Shown piece after piece: positions 60,394 through 64,000 of a DNA stretch of 64,000 bases; within the stretch, counting starts at the first letter, position 1, and every line of letters begins with the position of its first letter. A program made the position numbers and the translations under genes. Under the pieces are notes generated by a model that ran no database searches, had not been told where the DNA came from, and saw nothing but the letters and a program-made list of their open reading frames with translations. This DNA comes from CBDBKL01 sp965206675 (lineage in GTDB: Bacteria; Bdellovibrionota; Bdellovibrionia; Bdellovibrionales; JAKFYE01), in NCBI GenBank assembly GCA_965206675.1, contig CBDBKL010000005.1:1-64000 (forward strand). The letters are read 5' to 3'.

Positions 60394-62573
60394 AGTTTAT
60401 TTTTCTATTTTTACTACAATATGCTTATGCCGACTTACATCCTTTGACATTGTCTGTAGACTCTCCTCCTAAAATGACAAGATGGCCATTTGAAACACAG
60501 ACAAAACCTCCATCTGGTCAGCTTATTTTAGCGAAAAAGAGTTTTATGGAGGGAAAGTGGTTAGCCTGTCAAAAGGCAGCGCAGTTGATCCCTCAAAAAA
60601 CACCCGCCGTTGCTCCTTGGTCCTTAGATTTAGAGCTTCAATGTGCAATCAAAAGATTAACTTTGCAAAAAGCAGGAGCGAAAAGCCTGGTTCGTCTTTT
60701 TAATAAACTCAATAAAAATCAAGAATGGCTTTTACGAGGGCCTTATTCTAAAACATTGAGAAAAAGATATGTGGAAGCAGCTTTAGCTTTATCGTCCTAT
60801 AATATACAGAAAAATCCTAAATCCTCTATGAAATGGGTTGAAACATTTATGGATTCAAAAGAGTGGGGAACAAAATCTCAAAAGGCAGAAGCTTATCAGA
60901 TAGCAGGAACCTTATCGTTATCCCTTAAAAACTTAGAGCCTGCCGAGCGGTTTTTAAGAAAGAGTTTAAACTACAAGTCTAGCTTAGATGTTCGCCGACT
61001 TCTAAATACGGTGTTGAGGGCAAAGAGTAAGGGGCAGAAGAATACAAAAGAAGAGGGTACAAAAAATGAACGTGTGAGAGCTCCTGAAGAAGAATTAAGA
61101 AATAAAGCGAGAATGGCTTTGCGGAAGAAAAAATACTTAACGGCTGTTAAACTCTCTGTGGAAATTTTAAATGATTTTTCTGGAAGTCAGGTTGCTGATT
61201 GGGCCGCTAAAACAGTTCTAGAAACTTATATGAGTTTGAAAGAAAAAGAAAGTTCCATGAAAAGAACCATTCGGCAGATGAAAAAAGCCCCCGGTGATTG
61301 GCAAAAGGATTGGATGTGGCAACTTTTTCGAAAATCCTATTATGATGATGCCAGTGATTTAGGGGAAGCGGCTGTGAATAAACTAAAAGGTGTAGGGCAA
61401 AAAACAGAATTAGTTTATAATTTGGCGCGGTCTTATATTTTTTCAGGGAAAATTTCTAAGGGAAAAAAATGGCTTCAAGTGGTTGCTAAAGAACACGGGG
61501 GTAGTCAAGAGCAACTCGCTGCCCTTTTGCGTTTGGGTCTTATTGAGTATCGTGAGGGTCGTTATAATAAATCCATTACGTTTTTAGAAAAGTTGTTAAC
61601 ACATTCATCTGAAAAATATGATTTAAAAGGGCGATATTGGCTTTGGCGGGCTCTTGAAAAATCAGGAAATAAAGAGCGGGCTCAGAGTGTAGGCAAGGCG
61701 TTGTATGAAAGATATCCCCTAACGTATTATGGATTAAGGGCTAAGTTAGAACTCGAAGGTTCTATGAGTCTTCCGGAGTCAGATATTCAGGTCAATCCAC
61801 AAAAATTTTGGCTGACAACCAGTCAGAAACAGAGCTGGGAGCGGTTACTTATTTTGTTAGCATCCGGTTGGTTTGAAGAGGCACAGTTGGAGTTAAAAGC
61901 ATTACCAATTCCGCTAGATCCAGAAGCAAAGATTTTGATGGCGAGAGTGTGGGCCGCAGCCCTAGGGTATTTAAAAGCTATTCGCCTTGCGAATCAGGCC
62001 TGGGATGAGAAACGTTATTTAATGAGAAAGAATTTTTATCCGTTGGGCTTTCCCGTTGAATTTTTTGAAATGATTAAAAAAGAATCTAGAAAATATAAAT
62101 TGGACCCTCATCTCGTTATAAGCACCATGAAGCAAGAAAGTGCTTTTCAAATGAGAGCTGTGAGTCGCAGTGGAGCATTGGGGTTGATGCAGATGATACC
62201 TCTGACAGCCAAAGAGGTCGCTCAAGATCTAGGCTTTAAAAATCTCTCTTTGCCCGATGACCTTTTTAATCCCCAAGTCAACATTAAGTTTTGTACATAC
62301 TACTTGTCTAAGGTCTTGAGGCAGTTTAAGGGTCATGTGCCTTTGGCTTTGGCAGCTTACAATGCTGGACCTCGTCGTTTAAAAAGGTGGTTAAATGCAA
62401 GAAAATTGAATCCTGAGAAAAATTCTGTTCCAATAAACGAAGTATGGATTGATGAATTGCCATGGGGAGAGACTCAGTTTTATATAAAGGCTATTTTAAG
62501 AAATTACTTTATATATAAACTCCTGGACGTTGGGCAGGTTAAAAAAAGTTCTCCTTTATGGGAACAATTATAA
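60390..62573 (+). CDS. Lytic transglycosylase (SLT domain) at the end of the Bat operon
   Basis: A 727-residue enzyme with a short signal peptide (FIFLFLLQYAYA), a long helical repeat region with TPR-like units, and a C-terminal SLT domain with the catalytic Glu in QESAFQMRAVSRSGALGLMQ, followed by AAYNAGPRRLKRWL. It starts inside the batD stop (ATGA), so it is translationally coupled to the Bat genes. It is related to the Slt70-like gene at 24.4 kb but shorter. Confidence 0.92.
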   Translation: MKFIFLFLLQYAYADLHPLTLSVDSPPKMTRWPFETQTKPPSGQLILAKKSFMEGKWLACQKAAQLIPQKTPAVAPWSLDLELQCAIKRLTLQKAGAKSLVRLFNKLNKNQEWLLRGPYSKTLRKRYVEAALALSSYNIQKNPKSSMKWVETFMDSKEWGTKSQKAEAYQIAGTLSLSLKNLEPAERFLRKSLNYKSSLDVRRLLNTVLRAKSKGQKNTKEEGTKNERVRAPEEELRNKARMALRKKKYLTAVKLSVEILNDFSGSQVADWAAKTVLETYMSLKEKESSMKRTIRQMKKAPGDWQKDWMWQLFRKSYYDDASDLGEAAVNKLKGVGQKTELVYNLARSYIFSGKISKGKKWLQVVAKEHGGSQEQLAALLRLGLIEYREGRYNKSITFLEKLLTHSSEKYDLKGRYWLWRALEKSGNKERAQSVGKALYERYPLTYYGLRAKLELEGSMSLPESDIQVNPQKFWLTTSQKQSWERLLILLASGWFEEAQLELKALPIPLDPEAKILMARVWAAALGYLKAIRLANQAWDEKRYLMRKNFYPLGFPVEFFEMIKKESRKYKLDPHLVISTMKQESAFQMRAVSRSGALGLMQMIPLTAKEVAQDLGFKNLSLPDDLFNPQVNIKFCTYYLSKVLRQFKGHVPLALAAYNAGPRRLKRWLNARKLNPEKNSVPINEVWIDELPWGETQFYIKAILRNYFIYKLLDVGQVKKSSPLWEQL

Positions 62574-62689
62574 AATAAAGGGACCAGTTTATACTTAGAG
62601 TGTGTTAAGATATAACAATACGAGCCGATCAAAAAGTGAAGAGGTGATAGCCTCGTAGGGTAGTGATTAAAGAAGTGGGGTTTGGTTTG

Positions 62690-64000
62690 ATGAAAGTATT
62701 GCTCATTTTATTGCCTTTATTTATGGGGTGTAGCCACTTAGGAGGGGGGATTGCTTCTCACAGTGGTACAAAAAATATCATAACAAATGAAAATACGCCG
62801 TCACAGAGTCAGGTGGTTTCAAAAAGTCTACCAAAACCATCTAAGCCGTCTAAACCATCTAAGGATCGTGACGGTGTAGATACGGTTTATGGAAAAATTC
62901 CTTTGGCTTATAATGAGAAAGTTGAGGAATGGTTAGATTATTTCCAGGGTCGCGGTCGCAGACATATGGATCGTTACCTCTCACGTATGCCTAGATATGA
63001 AAGCCTAATGAAAAAAGTTTTAAGAGATCATAAATTACCAGAGGGTTTGCTCTATATAGCCCTTATTGAATCAGGGTTTAATGCCAGAGCAACAAGTCGT
63101 GCAAGAGCTGTAGGGTATTGGCAGTTTATTCGTGGGACAGGAAGACGTTATGATTTAAAAATTGATGGTTACGTGGATGAGCGGCGTGACCCTGTTTATT
63201 CAACGATTGCTGCCGCTAGATATTTGAGTGGATTGTATAATCTCTTTGGCTCTTGGTACCTCGCTATTGCTTCTTATAATGTGGGAGAAAATAGAATTAA
63301 AAATCTTGTTATGAAATATCATACAAGGGACTTTTGGACACTGGCAAAATCAAGGCGGCTTCCTAAAGAGACGGCAAACTATGTCCCTAAATTTATAGCA
63401 GCCTCTATGATAGCTAAGAACCCTGATAAGTACGGGTTTGGTTATGTTGAGTTTCAAAAGCCATTTGAGTTTGATGAAGTTGTCTCTAAAAAACCTGTAA
63501 ACATGAAGGTTTTTGCAAGGAACTTAGGAGTTTCGTATTCGGATTTCAAAGCTCTTAATCCCATATTTAAAGGCACGTATGCTCCCAATTATAAAAACGG
63601 GCAGGTTGTGATTCGTGTACCGAAGGGTAAGGGATCTATTGCGAGTGTGGCTTTGAATAAAAGTTATGCTAAAAAAAGACGTTTTGTGGCTAGCAGGAGT
63701 TCATCAACGTATAGGGTACGACGTGGGGATACGCTTTATGGTATAGCGAGAAAGTTTGGAACGTCTATTAATGCTTTAAGACGGGCCAACAGCATGGGGC
63801 GGCGAAGCCTTATTCGCTATGGTCAGAGGTTAAAGATTCCAGGAAAAACTTTTCAGCAGGCTGCCAAGAGGAGACCTCAGAGGTCCATTGCATCAGCCTC
63901 TAGAACTCATGTTGTTCGGCGTGGAGATACTTTAATTTATATAGCTAAGAGATATAAGACGACAATTTCTAGATTGGCAAAGGCGAACAACATTCGTCAT
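62690..64000 (+). CDS. MltD-like lytic transglycosylase lipoprotein with LysM domains (runs off right edge)
   Basis: The ATG at 62690 opens a lipobox leader (LLILLPLFMGC, Cys near residue 14); the frame stays open to the window end, 437 codons. A Pro/Ser/Lys linker precedes the SLT domain, which has the catalytic Glu in IALIESGFNARATSRARAVG and YWQFIRGTGRRYDL, with YNVGENR later. A beta-rich segment leads to a LysM domain (TYRVRRGDTLYGIARKFGTS) and the start of a second (THVVRRGDTLIYIAKRY). The C-terminus lies outside the window. Confidence 0.93.
   Translation, partial: MKVLLILLPLFMGCSHLGGGIASHSGTKNIITNENTPSQSQVVSKSLPKPSKPSKPSKDRDGVDTVYGKIPLAYNEKVEEWLDYFQGRGRRHMDRYLSRMPRYESLMKKVLRDHKLPEGLLYIALIESGFNARATSRARAVGYWQFIRGTGRRYDLKIDGYVDERRDPVYSTIAAARYLSGLYNLFGSWYLAIASYNVGENRIKNLVMKYHTRDFWTLAKSRRLPKETANYVPKFIAASMIAKNPDKYGFGYVEFQKPFEFDEVVSKKPVNMKVFARNLGVSYSDFKALNPIFKGTYAPNYKNGQVVIRVPKGKGSIASVALNKSYAKKRRFVASRSSSTYRVRRGDTLYGIARKFGTSINALRRANSMGRRSLIRYGQRLKIPGKTFQQAAKRRPQRSIASASRTHVVRRGDTLIYIAKRYKTTISRLAKANNIRH

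Overview
The window is AT-rich chromosomal DNA from a Gram-negative bacterium. Evidence for this is an LptF/LptG-type lipopolysaccharide exporter subunit, a TolC-like outer-membrane channel, several lipoproteins and predicted beta-barrels, and three lytic transglycosylases. SpoVG, a CTC-type bL25, a complete Bat operon that ends in a lytic transglycosylase, and a receiver protein with an acidic linker and a conserved C-terminal helix together resemble the Bdellovibrionota and former deltaproteobacteria. That placement is inference from gene content, not from a phylogeny.

Layout. 1-4.4 kb: the end of an ankyrin-repeat gene, nadC-birA, a receiver-domain protein and an lptF/G gene. 4.6-14.6 kb: def-fmt-rpe followed by histidine degradation genes hutH and hutU. 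About 3.1 kb of accessory DNA (two palindromic repeat types, two broken genes and a secreted ankyrin protein) separates these from hutI. 14.6-19.4 kb: small genes, a lone Flp-like pilin, a WG-repeat lipoprotein, and a tightly coupled cassette of a DNA methyltransferase, a LAGLIDADG-like protein and a PD-(D/E)XK nuclease. 19.5-32.9 kb: glpK, repeat-rich non-coding DNA, an Rpn-family gene, radA, an Slt-type transglycosylase, a glycine-zipper protein, oppABC without the ATPase genes, and a broken Sel1-repeat gene. 32.9-36.2 kb: a housekeeping cluster on the minus strand in the order prs-rplY-pth-ychF. 36.4-45 kb: a TolC-like protein, an inositol-phospholipid gene pair, an astacin-like protease, several envelope proteins and tRNA-Gln. 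45-52.9 kb, almost all on the minus strand: spoVG, a lipoprotein, a DUF4143 ATPase and a Fic remnant bracketed by 51-bp direct repeats, two secreted ankyrin proteins, a DegP/DegQ protease, a DUF1844 protein and an apparently inactive M48 peptidase homologue. 53-64 kb: moxR-DUF58-orphan-batA-batB/C-batD-slt, then the start of an MltD-like transglycosylase with LysM domains that runs off the window.

The genes group into envelope remodelling (three transglycosylases, Bat complex, DegQ, LptF/G, TolC), translation and protein maturation (def, fmt, rplY, pth, ychF), catabolism and uptake (hut, glpK, opp), and an accessory layer of ankyrin genes, nuclease genes and decaying genes. At least two families of dispersed palindromic repeats lie in the intergenic spaces. 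The strongest candidate for something undescribed is the cassette at 16.9-19.4 kb. It looks like a restriction-modification system in which a degenerate LAGLIDADG-like protein may supply specificity. The two palindromic repeat families are the next most interesting objects.
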